A stretch of 64,000 bases of DNA. Source: Segatella copri (lineage in GTDB: Bacteria > Bacteroidota > Bacteroidia > Bacteroidales > Bacteroidaceae). This document shows, one piece after another, positions 8,064-16,727 of the stretch. The notes under the pieces are model-generated. The model was not told the DNA's origin, made no database searches, and saw nothing but the letters and a program-made list of their open reading frames with translations. The DNA is taken from assembly GCF_026015295.1 (NCBI RefSeq), contig NZ_JAPDUW010000001.1, positions 2,341,501 to 2,405,500 of the forward strand, in the 5' to 3' direction. A program made the position numbers and the translations under genes. The stretch's first letter is position 1. Each line of letters begins with the position of its first letter.

Positions 8064-8672
8064 ATGAAAGAACTGACATTAAACGAAGTAATCTCTAAAT
8101 ATATAGAGAAAGGCTTTGGCTCTATGAACAAAAATGACTTTGAAGTGTGGATATTCCATTATTTATTGGAGCACGAACTTCAAGGAAAGAAGAACTATGA
8201 AATCAGCATAGGTCTGAAGATACCAGAGAGCAAAGTTAAACGTCTGCGCTATGAAGCAGAACTGAAATATAGCAACAATACATCCGTTGATAAATATAAT
8301 ATGGTCTGCGAACATCTCAAACAGGCTCATTTCAAGAAAGACGGCAAGTGCATACAATTTGTCATAGAAGATATGTACTTGCGCAGATATTTAGACTCAA
8401 CTTTAAAAGCTGGAGGCAGATTCTCAGACAGTTCCTTCAACTCTGAAATAGTCTCAATGGATTACGACGACCTTGAATATTTTCTCAGTATTCCAGCAGA
8501 TGGTAAAGAAGAAATTAACAAGCTGCTAAAAGAAGTTCGAAAAAGCAAGAACAACGAAAAGCTGACTTTCAAGGAACTGATGACGAAAATGGCAGAAAAA
8601 CTCGGCACGGTAGCCTTAGACTTCACTGTGCAAGGTATTCTCAATGCTGCAACAACAGCATTGTTTGCATGA
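8064..8672 (+). CDS. Uncharacterised cytoplasmic protein
   Basis: A 202-residue soluble protein with no signal peptide. The N-terminal part (about 1-75) is helical, with a possible helix-turn-helix around ISIGLKIPESKVKRLRYEAE. The middle is acidic. The last 30 residues are hydrophobic and Ala-rich (VALDFTVQGILNAATTAL) and could be a membrane-associating helix. It is first in a co-directional run with the exported proteins at 8711 and 10162, and lies downstream of structured RNA B. I do not recognise it. Confidence 0.6.
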   Translation: MKELTLNEVISKYIEKGFGSMNKNDFEVWIFHYLLEHELQGKKNYEISIGLKIPESKVKRLRYEAELKYSNNTSVDKYNMVCEHLKQAHFKKDGKCIQFVIEDMYLRRYLDSTLKAGGRFSDSSFNSEIVSMDYDDLEYFLSIPADGKEEINKLLKEVRKSKNNEKLTFKELMTKMAEKLGTVALDFTVQGILNAATTALFA

Positions 8673-8710
8673 AAACAAATTAATAAATATAATTTTAAAC
8701 AAAAAGCATC

Positions 8711-10153
8711 ATGAAACATTTAAGATTAATTCTACTGCTACTGGCAGTATGCTTCACACAGATTTCTTTCTCACAGGATTTAGCAAAGAAATTGGAATCA
8801 GAAAGAATTCTCAAGTCTATGATCTCAGAGATTCTTGCAGAAGCTGACACAGAGCAAGAAGCTGAGGAAAAAATCAGTCGTCTGTTGGTACATGACGGCG
8901 AGTACATCACAAAACAAGAGAAGGTAAACTGCGCCAACGAATATTTCGAGAAATGCAAGAAGAAACTTGCCAAATGGGATGCAAAACTTGCTGCTGGCAA
9001 GAAAGTGTATTACGAAGATGCCATGTATGCAGCCAACTACTACGTCTTGGGATTTAAGAAGATTTGCAACCAGGACTATTCCAAGGCTTTGGAATACCTC
9101 AAGCTGTGCCCACAGATTCCTGTCACCAAGATGTATACAGTAGCCCTGCAGTACCAGCTGAACAAAGACAAAGCTGCAGCATTGGCTGCCATGAGCTTTA
9201 TAAACAAGCCTTCTAAACAACTGTCCGACGTGGCATCACAGTATGGGCTTGAAGACGTGTATCACGAAAAAATAATGTCACTGATTGCAGACAAGAAGCA
9301 AACTCTCAAGAGAGCTATCCGCTCAAAGGACTTTGAAACTCTTCTGTCGTTCATACCATACGACATACCTGTGGTAGACTCGCTTTTTGCAACAAGCAAT
9401 GCTGATATTGCCATCGCAGAGTATGTAAAGGACAACACTTCATATATCCGCAAAATCGAAGAGGTAGAAGACTTCGATGACCGGAATGTCATTAAGATTT
9501 ATAAAGAAGGAGACTTCCCCTATGGATACCGCAACAATGGTTGGGCTACGCAAAAAGATGACTACAAGGATTATTTCATAAATAAATGCATCTTCAAGCA
9601 CGAGATGCCATGGGCGCTGAACGCACTGGAGCGTTTTGACATTGAAGAAATAGCTAAAAGTTACCCTGTTAATCTGCAAATGCTGGCTTTAACCATTAAA
9701 GGTAAAATGACGGTCGGTGATTCAAGAGGCATGGACTTAGAATACTACAAATTTTACAGTGGAATAGTATCATTGTGTAGTGAAATTATCACTTACCAAG
9801 GCCAGCACGACAACGTAAACGGGAGCAAAAGAGAACAGGATATGCTCAATTGTATAAAAACTTTCAAGTCACGAAACATATTGGCCAGTTTCCTTGTCGC
9901 AGTGATGGTGCAAGTGAATAGATACTCATCATATTTTACTCCGGAATTCAAAATGAAATTGTTTAACGCCACAAAGGAAATCGTTGACCAAGTTCCTTCG
10001 CTGAAAAATAACGAGGCTCTACCTGTCATTATAAGCAGCAACGGAAAGGTCACAACAAAAGAAAACTGTAAGTCTAATGAGATAAAGAAGAAAATATACG
10101 AGCCTATAATGAACTTAATTTTGGCAGAATACAACAAGAATAAAGATAAATAA
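8711..10153 (+). CDS. Exported protein of unknown function
   Basis: A 480-residue protein with a clear signal peptide (hydrophobic 5-18, SFSQD cleavage region near 20-23). The rest is helical and Lys/Glu/Ala-rich with several Tyr/Leu/Ala helix pairs, suggesting a tetratricopeptide-like alpha solenoid. I see no catalytic motif. It begins 38 bases after the 8064 gene and ends 8 bases before the next, so the three are probably one operon acting in the envelope. Confidence 0.65.
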   Translation: MKHLRLILLLLAVCFTQISFSQDLAKKLESERILKSMISEILAEADTEQEAEEKISRLLVHDGEYITKQEKVNCANEYFEKCKKKLAKWDAKLAAGKKVYYEDAMYAANYYVLGFKKICNQDYSKALEYLKLCPQIPVTKMYTVALQYQLNKDKAAALAAMSFINKPSKQLSDVASQYGLEDVYHEKIMSLIADKKQTLKRAIRSKDFETLLSFIPYDIPVVDSLFATSNADIAIAEYVKDNTSYIRKIEEVEDFDDRNVIKIYKEGDFPYGYRNNGWATQKDDYKDYFINKCIFKHEMPWALNALERFDIEEIAKSYPVNLQMLALTIKGKMTVGDSRGMDLEYYKFYSGIVSLCSEIITYQGQHDNVNGSKREQDMLNCIKTFKSRNILASFLVAVMVQVNRYSSYFTPEFKMKLFNATKEIVDQVPSLKNNEALPVIISSNGKVTTKENCKSNEIKKKIYEPIMNLILAEYNKNKDK

Positions 10154-10161
10154 AATTCAAT

Positions 10162-11241
10162 ATGATAAAAAAAATATTATTGACAATATGTTGTGTATTT
10201 AGCGTTCTTTTGTCCTACGCCCAAGGCGCGGAACAAAGTGCTGAATCCGTTTGGAAAGCGTATCAAGCCGACCCAAGCAAGATGTACACATTCATCGACG
10301 CCATTACAAATTCCGATTCACCAAAGGAATTCATTCCTTACGTGCAACGCTTCGTGAATGAGAACATTAAAAGAGGTGTTGACTGGGATGTGCTGTATGA
10401 CGAGTTGAAAGAAACCATACTCCCAAAGGATCCGGATGTCGCAACCTACTTTGGAGTAAGCCTTGCACAAAATACTGAAAGTTATTCCAATATGATAAAA
10501 GCTTTGGACGTGCTACCAAAGACCCATACGTTTGACAATGACTTCATAGAAGATGCCGTGATATATCCCGACGGAAGAATTGTTATAGTGATAAATGGGG
10601 ATGAAAGCAAATTAAAATATGGTCGTCTTATATATACTCTCTTCGAAAAGGACAAAGAGCCAAATATTATATCCCCATTTGAAACAAACATCCAGGTATT
10701 ATTGTATCAGCCTGAAGGCAACTCTATGCTTGGAATTTTTAAGTATGCAGGTACTAAAGACGACTATTCTTTCACGCCAAAGACCGCCAAAGAGAATGAC
10801 AAGTTGGAGTTATATGTTGGAATATATCTGAACAAGAATGGCGAGAAAGTTGGCGAGAAGTGTATACAATACGATTCTTTTGCACAAGCATATAATGCAG
10901 AAGTAAAAGCAGGACAAATAGCTGAAAAGAAGATAAAAAACGCTGCTAGGAATAAGCATGCACAAATCGAAAAAGTTCTCGTACAGAAGTATGGTCGAAA
11001 AGCATTCGATGCGATGGAAGACTTTAGACCATACATAGGTATGCCTGAGGGCATTGTTCGAGAATATAAACTTGTAATGCAGGACGTTAATTTTAACGCA
11101 TATGGCTTTGTAAGAGTAGAAAAAGGCTATAAGGTATATCTCCCGACACGACTCTTCATAACGGCTGCCTCATATATAAATGCAAGGTTTCCTAGAGCCA
11201 TCTATACCAAAAACGGGAAAGTGGCTGCTATTAAGTGGTAA
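10162..11241 (+). CDS. Exported protein of unknown function
   Basis: A 359-residue protein with a signal peptide (residues 1-21, ending SYAQG). The middle part is beta-rich, and a Lys/Ala-rich helix at about 240-280 precedes a C-terminal globular piece. No known fold motif is visible. It is the last gene of the 8064-11241 run, since an insertion relic starts 24 bases after its stop. Confidence 0.6.
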   Translation: MIKKILLTICCVFSVLLSYAQGAEQSAESVWKAYQADPSKMYTFIDAITNSDSPKEFIPYVQRFVNENIKRGVDWDVLYDELKETILPKDPDVATYFGVSLAQNTESYSNMIKALDVLPKTHTFDNDFIEDAVIYPDGRIVIVINGDESKLKYGRLIYTLFEKDKEPNIISPFETNIQVLLYQPEGNSMLGIFKYAGTKDDYSFTPKTAKENDKLELYVGIYLNKNGEKVGEKCIQYDSFAQAYNAEVKAGQIAEKKIKNAARNKHAQIEKVLVQKYGRKAFDAMEDFRPYIGMPEGIVREYKLVMQDVNFNAYGFVRVEKGYKVYLPTRLFITAASYINARFPRAIYTKNGKVAAIKW

Positions 11242-11264
11242 TTACAAATTAGAGGTCCACTACT

Positions 11265-11649
11265 GTCCGGATAAAATCCGAATTATGTAGCCTAAGTAAT
11301 TGAAAATTAATTAAATATATCGTTCTTTGAATTTTTGGATTAAATTTTGTACTTTTGTAGACGAGCCTCAAATAGCTCTGATTTTCTGTAATGCGTACAA
11401 AGAAGACCATATTTTCTCTGATTATGTCTCTGGTTTTTCGTTATGACTTCCAGAAATGTATTGACCGTTACAAAGGTGATTGGCATGCCAATTTCGCTGG
11501 ATTAAACAACATCTACATATCAAGAAGTTCTATGGCACTACGGAGCAAGATGATATCCATTCCATATTCAAAGTAACTAAAGAATTAAGTATTAATAGTC
11601 CGAAGCCTCAATACATAGGGGTTTACCTCTTCTGAGATTTTATCCGGAC
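11265..11649 (+). mobile_element. Internally deleted IS4-like element (MITE-like relic)
   Basis: Terminal inverted repeats GTCCGGATAAAATC (left, 11265-) and its complement GATTTTATCCGGAC (right, ending 11649) bound 385 bp. Inside, 11391-11576 encodes a transposase N-terminus (YDFQKCIDRYKGDWH). In another frame, 11504-11635 encodes a transposase-like C-terminus (HIKKFYGTTEQ) ending at TGA 11633. The catalytic middle is missing, so it could move only with help from an intact relative. The right-end sequence recurs at 38446-38474. No target duplication was recognised. Confidence 0.65.
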
Positions 11650-11664
11650 ACAAATGCATTTTCT

Positions 11665-12669
11665 ATGAAAGCAAAAAGTATCATAACTATAGCATTGATG
11701 GCAGTCCTAGGGCTGTCATCATGCGACTCTAACAAGAGTACGGTCGAAGATTTGACCAACCAATTTATCGCAGCCGTCAAAGACGGTGACAAAGCGACAG
11801 CATATGACATTTATCCAGCAGCAAAGCTGTATGGTGACCTATCATTGCCTGATAGCATCGAGAAAGGTGATTTCGACATTCAGAAGAATGAGAAGGACAG
11901 CAGCTATATAGTCAGCATCAAGAACACAAGAATGTCAAAGATAATTTTCAAGTCAACAGACAACAAGACTTTTAAGATTATCAATACATTCTCTGTCCTC
12001 AAACTCGACTCTGTAAGTAACGAACTTGCTCTGAAGACTGGAGTACCAATCAAGAAGATGCCCGACTTGGAACTTGGCAAACTGATGCTTGAAAGTAGCG
12101 ACTTTATAAGCTATCTTATCAATAAGTACTCCAACAACATGTCGCTCTCACTTATTAAAGAAACAGGAAGCTATGGTTGGAGACGTGATGCCACTGGACT
12201 TCATTGCCAAATCGATCAACCTATCCGAAATACAGGATCAGAAATGGTAAAGGGTTCAGATTACTCAGTTGAAATCACTATCATGCAATCTTCAACTGGT
12301 GTTATAAAAGCAAAGAAAGTACATCAAGGAGTAGATTTGGCCTCTGGAGAAAGTACTATTTTTTCAGATGACATACCTGAGCTATACAACTATGCATATA
12401 ATAAAGATATAAGTTGTAATACTAATATTATCGTCAAAGATCAGGATACAGTCAAAGAGAGTTTACTCAAAAAGATTGACTATAATGGTCAGGAATACGA
12501 GGAGTTTCTGAAAGCCAAGAAGGAAGGAAAGCTCAATGCAGCAGATATCACTGACGATGATGGTTCTCCACAAGATGAGCCAGATCCAAATTACAAAGAA
12601 CCATCTGAAGACATTCCTACAGAGATTCCTAGCGATGTTGTAGTCGATACTGTACAAAGAAACAGATAA
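11665..12669 (+). CDS. Lipoprotein of unknown function
   Basis: A 334-residue protein with a lipobox (LGLSSC, Cys20). The N-terminal third (STVEDLTNQFIAAVKDGDKATAY) resembles the start of NTF2/DUF4878-like lipoproteins. The C-terminal 40 residues are Asp/Glu/Pro-rich and probably unstructured. It starts 15 bases after the insertion relic, which may have separated it from the preceding exported proteins. A good terminator follows 27 bases after the stop. Confidence 0.65.
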   Translation: MKAKSIITIALMAVLGLSSCDSNKSTVEDLTNQFIAAVKDGDKATAYDIYPAAKLYGDLSLPDSIEKGDFDIQKNEKDSSYIVSIKNTRMSKIIFKSTDNKTFKIINTFSVLKLDSVSNELALKTGVPIKKMPDLELGKLMLESSDFISYLINKYSNNMSLSLIKETGSYGWRRDATGLHCQIDQPIRNTGSEMVKGSDYSVEITIMQSSTGVIKAKKVHQGVDLASGESTIFSDDIPELYNYAYNKDISCNTNIIVKDQDTVKESLLKKIDYNGQEYEEFLKAKKEGKLNAADITDDDGSPQDEPDPNYKEPSEDIPTEIPSDVVVDTVQRNR

Positions 12670-12695
12670 AAAGGCAACTATAAATTCAGAAACAA

Positions 12696-12732
12696 CCCTC
12701 ATCTGATACACTTTCAGATGGGGGTATTTTTT
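12696..12732 (+). terminator. Intrinsic terminator after the lipoprotein gene
   Basis: CATCTGA pairs with TCAGATG, extended by C/G pairs on the far side of one bulge, followed by TATTTTTT. This is a standard hairpin plus T-run. Confidence 0.8.
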
Positions 12733-12800
12733 CAACGTTTTCCCCCATTTTTCCCTATCTCATGGGGGCAGTATCAGTTTTGAAAACGGACATTAAAATA
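12726..12800 (+). repeat. Repeat R, copy 1 (left border of duplication)
   Basis: Contains TTTTTCAACGTTTTC, a short C-rich segment, CCTATCTCAT and GGGGCAGTATCAGTTTT then ACGGACATTAAAA. Copy 2 is at 15986-16060 and a truncated copy 3 at 16545-16580. Copies 1 and 3 each lie at the left edge of a duplicated unit, which suggests recombination between them. Confidence 0.7.
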
Positions 12801-12805
12801 CCGTT

Positions 12806-12897
12806 TACCGCAAAAATACAAAGCAAAGTACCGCAAAAGCACAAAGTAAAATACCGTTAAAACACAAAATAAAATACCACAAAAAATACAAAATTAT
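12806..12897 (+). repeat. Four 23-bp A-rich tandem units upstream of ATPase copy 1
   Basis: Units begin at 12806, 12829, 12852 and 12875, each starting TACC(G/A) and containing ACAAA. They lie just upstream of the -7 box TATCTTTG at 12921-12928. Iteron-like spacing of about two helical turns suggests a protein-binding array controlling the ATPase promoter. The second unit carries the same array at 16586-16676. Confidence 0.6.
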
Positions 12898-12920
12898 TTG
12901 TAGATTCCACTATTTATTAC

Positions 12921-12928
12921 TATCTTTG
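12921..12928 (+). promoter_or_regulatory. -7 box of ATPase copy 1 (TATCTTTG)
   Basis: Exact TAnnTTTG match 20 bases before the ATG at 12949. The same box is at 16700-16707 in copy 2. Confidence 0.6.
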
Positions 12929-12948
12929 CAAACAAAAATATATTGAAT

Positions 12949-14244
12949 ATGAAGTATTTAGATAGAATAGCAGACAGAATGCTCCAACTTCGTCTGGAAG
13001 CCTTTGGAGCAGTACAGATTGTTGGACCAAAATGGTGCGGAAAAACCACTACGGCCATGCAGCAGTCAAAGAGCGTAATCAAGATGCAAGATCCAGATAA
13101 GCGTGAAGGATATCTGGCGACGGCACGCACCAAACCATCCTTGCTGCTCAAAGGCGAAACACCACGACTGATAGACGAGTGGCAGGTAGCACCAGTTTTA
13201 TGGGATGCTGTTCGGAATACCGTAGATGAGCGAAACCAGAAAGGTCAGTTTATCTTAACCGGTTCTACAGTCGTCGAAGACAAAAACGGAGAAATCATGC
13301 ATACGGGTACTGGCCGCATCTCCAAGATGCTCATGTATCCTATGAGCCTTTATGAGTCAAAGGAATCAACAGGCACCATATCTTTACGTTTATTGTTTGA
13401 TGACCCAGCTTACGATATTGATGGATTTCTGTCAGACATGACCGTGGAGAAACTGATTTTCGCTGCTTGCCGAGGCGGTTGGCCAGCATCACTGGACGTC
13501 ACTTCGCAGGAGGCACAATTACTGATAGCACAGGATTACGTAAATGTGATTTGCGATGAAGATATATCGAGGGTAGATGGCGTAAGAAGACAGCCAGCTT
13601 TGGCTCGACTCATCATGCGTTCTTATGCCCGGAACATCTGCACCCTCGTCAAGAAATCCAAGATGTTGGCAGACATCACGGTAGAAATGGAGAAAACGTC
13701 GATGCCAACATTTGATGATTATGTTTCTGCCCTGCAACGATTGTTTGTCATAGAAGATGTGGAGGCATGGTGTCCGGCAATCCGCTCAGCCGCTGCAATC
13801 CGTTCGGGAGCCAAGCGTTGCTTTGTAGATCCTTCCATAGCTGTTGCTGCTTTGGGTATGTCACCAAGAAATCTGGAATTAGACCTTCGAACCTTTGGTT
13901 TCATATTCGAGTGTATGTGCATTCGCGACCTGAAGGTATATTCGCAAGCCTTGGGAGGTAGAGTCTCTTACTATCACGACCGCTATGACCTGGAGGCAGA
14001 CATCGTGCTTCATCTTGCAGATGGCCGCTATGCCTTGATAGAATGCAAGTTGGGTAGTCGGGAGATAGAAGATGGTGCCAAGCATCTCCTGCAACTACGG
14101 GATCTGATTCGTGAGAAGAACAAGACAGAGCATCAGATGCCACTCAGAGAGCCAGACCTGCTGATTGTCATGACAGGAGGCGAAATGGCTTATACCAGGG
14201 AAGATGGAGTAAAGGTTATACCTTTGGCTACATTAAAAGACTAA
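12949..14244 (+). CDS. AAA_14/DUF4143-type ATPase, copy 1
   Basis: A 431-residue P-loop ATPase. Walker A is GPKWCGKTT (26-34), the Walker B-like RLIDEW is at 73-78, and LTGS near 95-100 is a sensor-type motif. The C-terminal part ends in the DUF4143 nuclease-like core (ALIECKLG, near 360). Proteins of this class are widespread in Bacteroidales, and their role is mostly unknown. The ATG at 12949 is chosen over an in-frame TTG at 12943. The protein is identical residue for residue to copy 2 at 16728. Two hairpins separate it from the next gene, so it is probably a single-gene transcript. Confidence 0.85.
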   Translation: MKYLDRIADRMLQLRLEAFGAVQIVGPKWCGKTTTAMQQSKSVIKMQDPDKREGYLATARTKPSLLLKGETPRLIDEWQVAPVLWDAVRNTVDERNQKGQFILTGSTVVEDKNGEIMHTGTGRISKMLMYPMSLYESKESTGTISLRLLFDDPAYDIDGFLSDMTVEKLIFAACRGGWPASLDVTSQEAQLLIAQDYVNVICDEDISRVDGVRRQPALARLIMRSYARNICTLVKKSKMLADITVEMEKTSMPTFDDYVSALQRLFVIEDVEAWCPAIRSAAAIRSGAKRCFVDPSIAVAALGMSPRNLELDLRTFGFIFECMCIRDLKVYSQALGGRVSYYHDRYDLEADIVLHLADGRYALIECKLGSREIEDGAKHLLQLRDLIREKNKTEHQMPLREPDLLIVMTGGEMAYTREDGVKVIPLATLKD

Positions 14245-14281
14245 GAAAAGGGCACTCATCCTTACCTCACTTAGGATACCA

Positions 14282-14386
14282 CCGCCCTAACTACCTTTTT
14301 TAACATAGTTAGGGCGGACTTATAAGCCGCTAATTCAATAATCAAGCGCCAATACTTTTTTTTCAAAATATTGGCGCTTTTTTTTG
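14282..14386 (+). terminator. Tandem terminators after ATPase copy 1
   Basis: First hairpin: CCGCCCTAACT (14282-14292) with AGTTAGGGCGG (14307-14317), 11 bp. Second: AAGCGCCAATA (14344-14354) with TATTGGCGCTT (14369-14379), followed by a T-run. The same pair is found at 18061-18162 in copy 2. Confidence 0.8.
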
Positions 14387-14442
14387 AAATTTTCCCTTCA
14401 TATTACTATATTATAAAGGTATAACCAAAAAGAAAGAATAAA

Positions 14443-14946
14443 ATGGCAAATAAAATGTCTTTATGTATTATCAAATACACCTATACTCAATACGCAGGGG
14501 TGGATATCGAAAAATATACTCGAGGACTATTCGAGTATGTGAAGGAAGCGTTTGGGGAGTTTCGACCACAAATGTCAGAGCCTGGAACTATACCTGATAT
14601 GCCAGATTATCTGGATATCGTGCTCTGCAAAAAGGATGGAAGTATCTTCTACGAAATGGATATCCAAAGACGTGCCATCAACATCCCGCATGATTGTCAA
14701 ATGGATGGATTAGTATTGGAAATCTTTATCCAGAACTGCGATGGCACGAGATACAAAAAAAGACATGCATATCCCAAGCCTTGGTGGAACCATAAAGCTA
14801 ACGGCAAGTCGGACATGAGAAAACTGAAAATTCATAAAACTATCACCAAAAGGAATCTTAACAATCAAGAAGGCAAAGACTCTGAAGGCATCAGAATACC
14901 TGAACTTAGATCTCAGATTCTCAAGTTTCATAAATTCTTAAGATAA
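14443..14946 (+). CDS. Uncharacterised protein, copy 1
   Basis: A 167-residue basic protein without signal peptide or membrane helix. Residues 1-110 look globular alpha/beta (DYLDIVLCKKDGSIFYEMDI), and the last 50 are Lys/Asn-rich and probably bind nucleic acid or are flexible. It starts in the AT-rich stretch after the double terminator and ends 7 bases before the next gene, so the two form a pair. Copy 2 (18221) differs at a few residues near positions 16-45. I do not recognise the family. Confidence 0.6.
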   Translation: MANKMSLCIIKYTYTQYAGVDIEKYTRGLFEYVKEAFGEFRPQMSEPGTIPDMPDYLDIVLCKKDGSIFYEMDIQRRAINIPHDCQMDGLVLEIFIQNCDGTRYKKRHAYPKPWWNHKANGKSDMRKLKIHKTITKRNLNNQEGKDSEGIRIPELRSQILKFHKFLR

Positions 14947-14953
14947 CCATCCC

Positions 14954-15982
14954 ATGACATACGAAGAATTCAAGCATTTGGCTGAGCATCCACAGCATCG
15001 GGATGTTCCTGCCATCTTCAAGCTCGAAGTTTTAGAAACGGAAGAGTTGGAGGAGAAGAAGCGTTCACATTATCCGAAATATAAGGTGAACACCTATTGT
15101 CCGCAAGCCTTCACTACAACTTTGGAGGAGGCAGAGAGACTGATGCACCAGGATGTCCTTTACCGCAAGAAGATGAAGGAGGAAGACGACTATCCGCTGG
15201 ATACCTTCTGCTATTATATCTCGGAGATTCCAATGGGACTGTTGCACTACGACCGCGAATGTCTTTCGGAAAGGATGTATGATGGGGAAGGAAAACTGAT
15301 CGACCGGTCTTACTGCTGTTCGCGTTTCAGCATTTACTATCCCGGAGTCTGCGATTTGCCTGCATACAACCATCATCCTGACGAGACCTTCCGAGGCAGA
15401 AACGCAGAACAGATTAGATTCAAGAAGGGTGACATCGTAGAAGTATATCGTGGCGATGAGGTAAAACTTGCCATCGTTGTCGGAACTCCGCTTACCACCG
15501 AATGGATCTGGGAGAGAAACCAGGCTGCCAAGGATAAAAGGGGATTGGATGAACTGCCATATGATGAGACGGATGACAGCTATACCGTGATAGATGGTCC
15601 CAGCTACGAATACCACGACCACGTTCCGTCGCTGTATGTCTTCGCCCCTCACTATCATGTGCCGCTCTATCTTCAGAGACGATTCAAGGGTTATTTGGAA
15701 AAGGCTGAGAAAAAGCAGAAAGAAGAGGAGGAGAAAGACAGGATCTTCCGCCAGGCTCACGATTGCTGCTTCAGCAACAAGGAACAGATAGAGAAGTCAG
15801 AAAAGTGCGGCTGCTTCAGCTGTTGCGAAATCTTCACGCCATCCGAAATCACAGATTACCTCCCTGATGAGCCGCCTACAGCCGAATGTCCCTTCTGCCA
15901 TATCGACTCCGTAATAGGTGATGCCTCCGGCTTCCCTATCACCAAGGATTTCTTGAAGAAAATGAAGAAGAAATATTTCTAG
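14954..15982 (+). CDS. Uncharacterised zinc-ribbon protein, copy 1
   Basis: A 342-residue protein. The centre (about 145-220) is beta-rich, a Glu/Lys-rich coiled segment lies at 245-265, and the C-terminus has a four-cysteine ribbon (CGCFSC at about 283-288, CPFC near 314-317) followed by IDSVIG and SGFPIT. This end domain is common in Bacteroidetes cytoplasmic proteins of unknown role. Copy 2 (18732) differs by Ser/Gly, Leu/Phe and a changed C-terminal tripeptide. Confidence 0.65.
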   Translation: MTYEEFKHLAEHPQHRDVPAIFKLEVLETEELEEKKRSHYPKYKVNTYCPQAFTTTLEEAERLMHQDVLYRKKMKEEDDYPLDTFCYYISEIPMGLLHYDRECLSERMYDGEGKLIDRSYCCSRFSIYYPGVCDLPAYNHHPDETFRGRNAEQIRFKKGDIVEVYRGDEVKLAIVVGTPLTTEWIWERNQAAKDKRGLDELPYDETDDSYTVIDGPSYEYHDHVPSLYVFAPHYHVPLYLQRRFKGYLEKAEKKQKEEEEKDRIFRQAHDCCFSNKEQIEKSEKCGCFSCCEIFTPSEITDYLPDEPPTAECPFCHIDSVIGDASGFPITKDFLKKMKKKYF

Positions 15983-15985
15983 GGC

Positions 15986-16060
15986 GATTTTTCAACGTTT
16001 TCATCTACATTCTCCCCTATCTCATAGGGGCAGTATCAGTTTCCAAAACGGACATTAAAA
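15986..16060 (+). repeat. Repeat R, copy 2
   Basis: Same order of elements as copy 1 (TTTTTCAACGTTTTC through ACGGACATTAAAA), directly after the zinc-ribbon gene. It marks the right edge of duplicated unit 1. Confidence 0.7.
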
Positions 16061-16062
16061 AT

Positions 16063-16116
16063 GCGATAGCACCGCCCTAACTACCTGTTTTTATACAGTT
16101 AGAGGGGTGCTATCGC
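16063..16116. terminator. 20-bp imperfect hairpin between convergent genes
   Basis: GCGATAGCACC (16063-16073) pairs with GGTGCTATCGC (16106-16116), and the inner CCTAACT/AGTTAG continues the stem. It sits between the zinc-ribbon gene and the reverse-strand ATPase fragment and could serve both. It includes the stop codon of the fragment. Confidence 0.65.
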
Positions 16117-16546
16117 TAAAATTCGAGACCAACCGCATAGAGCGGTACGTTTGTAACCCAATCTTCCTGCTGATAATCATTCATGGAGATGCGATAGGCC
16201 TTCTTTGACTGGTTGTCTGCAACAAACTGGCGCAGGCTCTTTGCCTTGACATTCGTCTCGGCTTTCACCTCCAGCGGAACAATCTCGTCCTCCTCACCCT
16301 GGAGCAGAAAATCAATCTCCTGAGTACTGTTGGTCTTGGCATAATAATACGGTTCATACCTGAGAACGAGCTGCTGCAAAACATACTGTTCCGTCAACGC
16401 CCCTTTAAACTCGGTAAAAATACTGTTGCCGTCCACTACTGTCGTTGCCTTGAGATTAGACATCGCACCTAGAAGCCCGACATCCAGGACGAAAATCTTG
16501 AAGACCGCCCGGTCTTCATAACTGACAAGTGGCAGTCGAGAAAAGG
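16116..16546 (-). pseudogene. C-terminal fragment of a second DUF4143-type ATPase
   Basis: The frame encodes the last third of a DUF4143 ATPase (VLDVGLLGAMSNL, FKGALTEQYVLQQL, EIDFLL, VPLEVKAE). The open frame continues upstream of the first ATG (16463) to about 16546, where repeat R copy 3 begins, so the N-terminal ATPase half has been cut off by the duplication junction. It is a different subfamily from the intact 431-residue ATPases. It is probably not functional. Confidence 0.8.
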
Positions 16547-16580
16547 GACAGTATCAGTTTTGGAAACGGACATTAAAATA
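16545..16580 (+). repeat. Repeat R, truncated copy 3 (left border of unit 2)
   Basis: Only the GGGACAGTATCAGTTTT and ACGGACATTAAAA part of R remains. It joins directly to the coding frame of the broken ATPase, so this is the novel joint of the segmental duplication. Confidence 0.65.
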
Positions 16581-16585
16581 CCGTT

Positions 16586-16676
16586 TACCGCAAAAATACA
16601 AAATAAAGTACAGCAAAAATACAAAGTAAAATACCGTTAAAACACAAAATAAAATACCACAAAAATACAAAATTAT
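16586..16676 (+). repeat. Four A-rich tandem units upstream of ATPase copy 2
   Basis: Equivalent of 12806-12897, with several substitutions and one base fewer in the last unit. The -7 box TATCTTTG follows at 16700. Confidence 0.55.
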
Positions 16677-16727
16677 TTGTAGATTCCACTATTTATTACT
16701 ATCTTTGCAAACAAAAACATATTGAAC

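Noticed and set aside
12806..12897. CRISPR array
   Set aside because: The 23-bp units are contiguous and degenerate and have no spacers or cas genes.
15065..15760. 231-codon antisense ORF, repeated at 18843-19538
   Set aside because: It exists in both copies only because the DNA is duplicated; it is the shadow of the zinc-ribbon gene.
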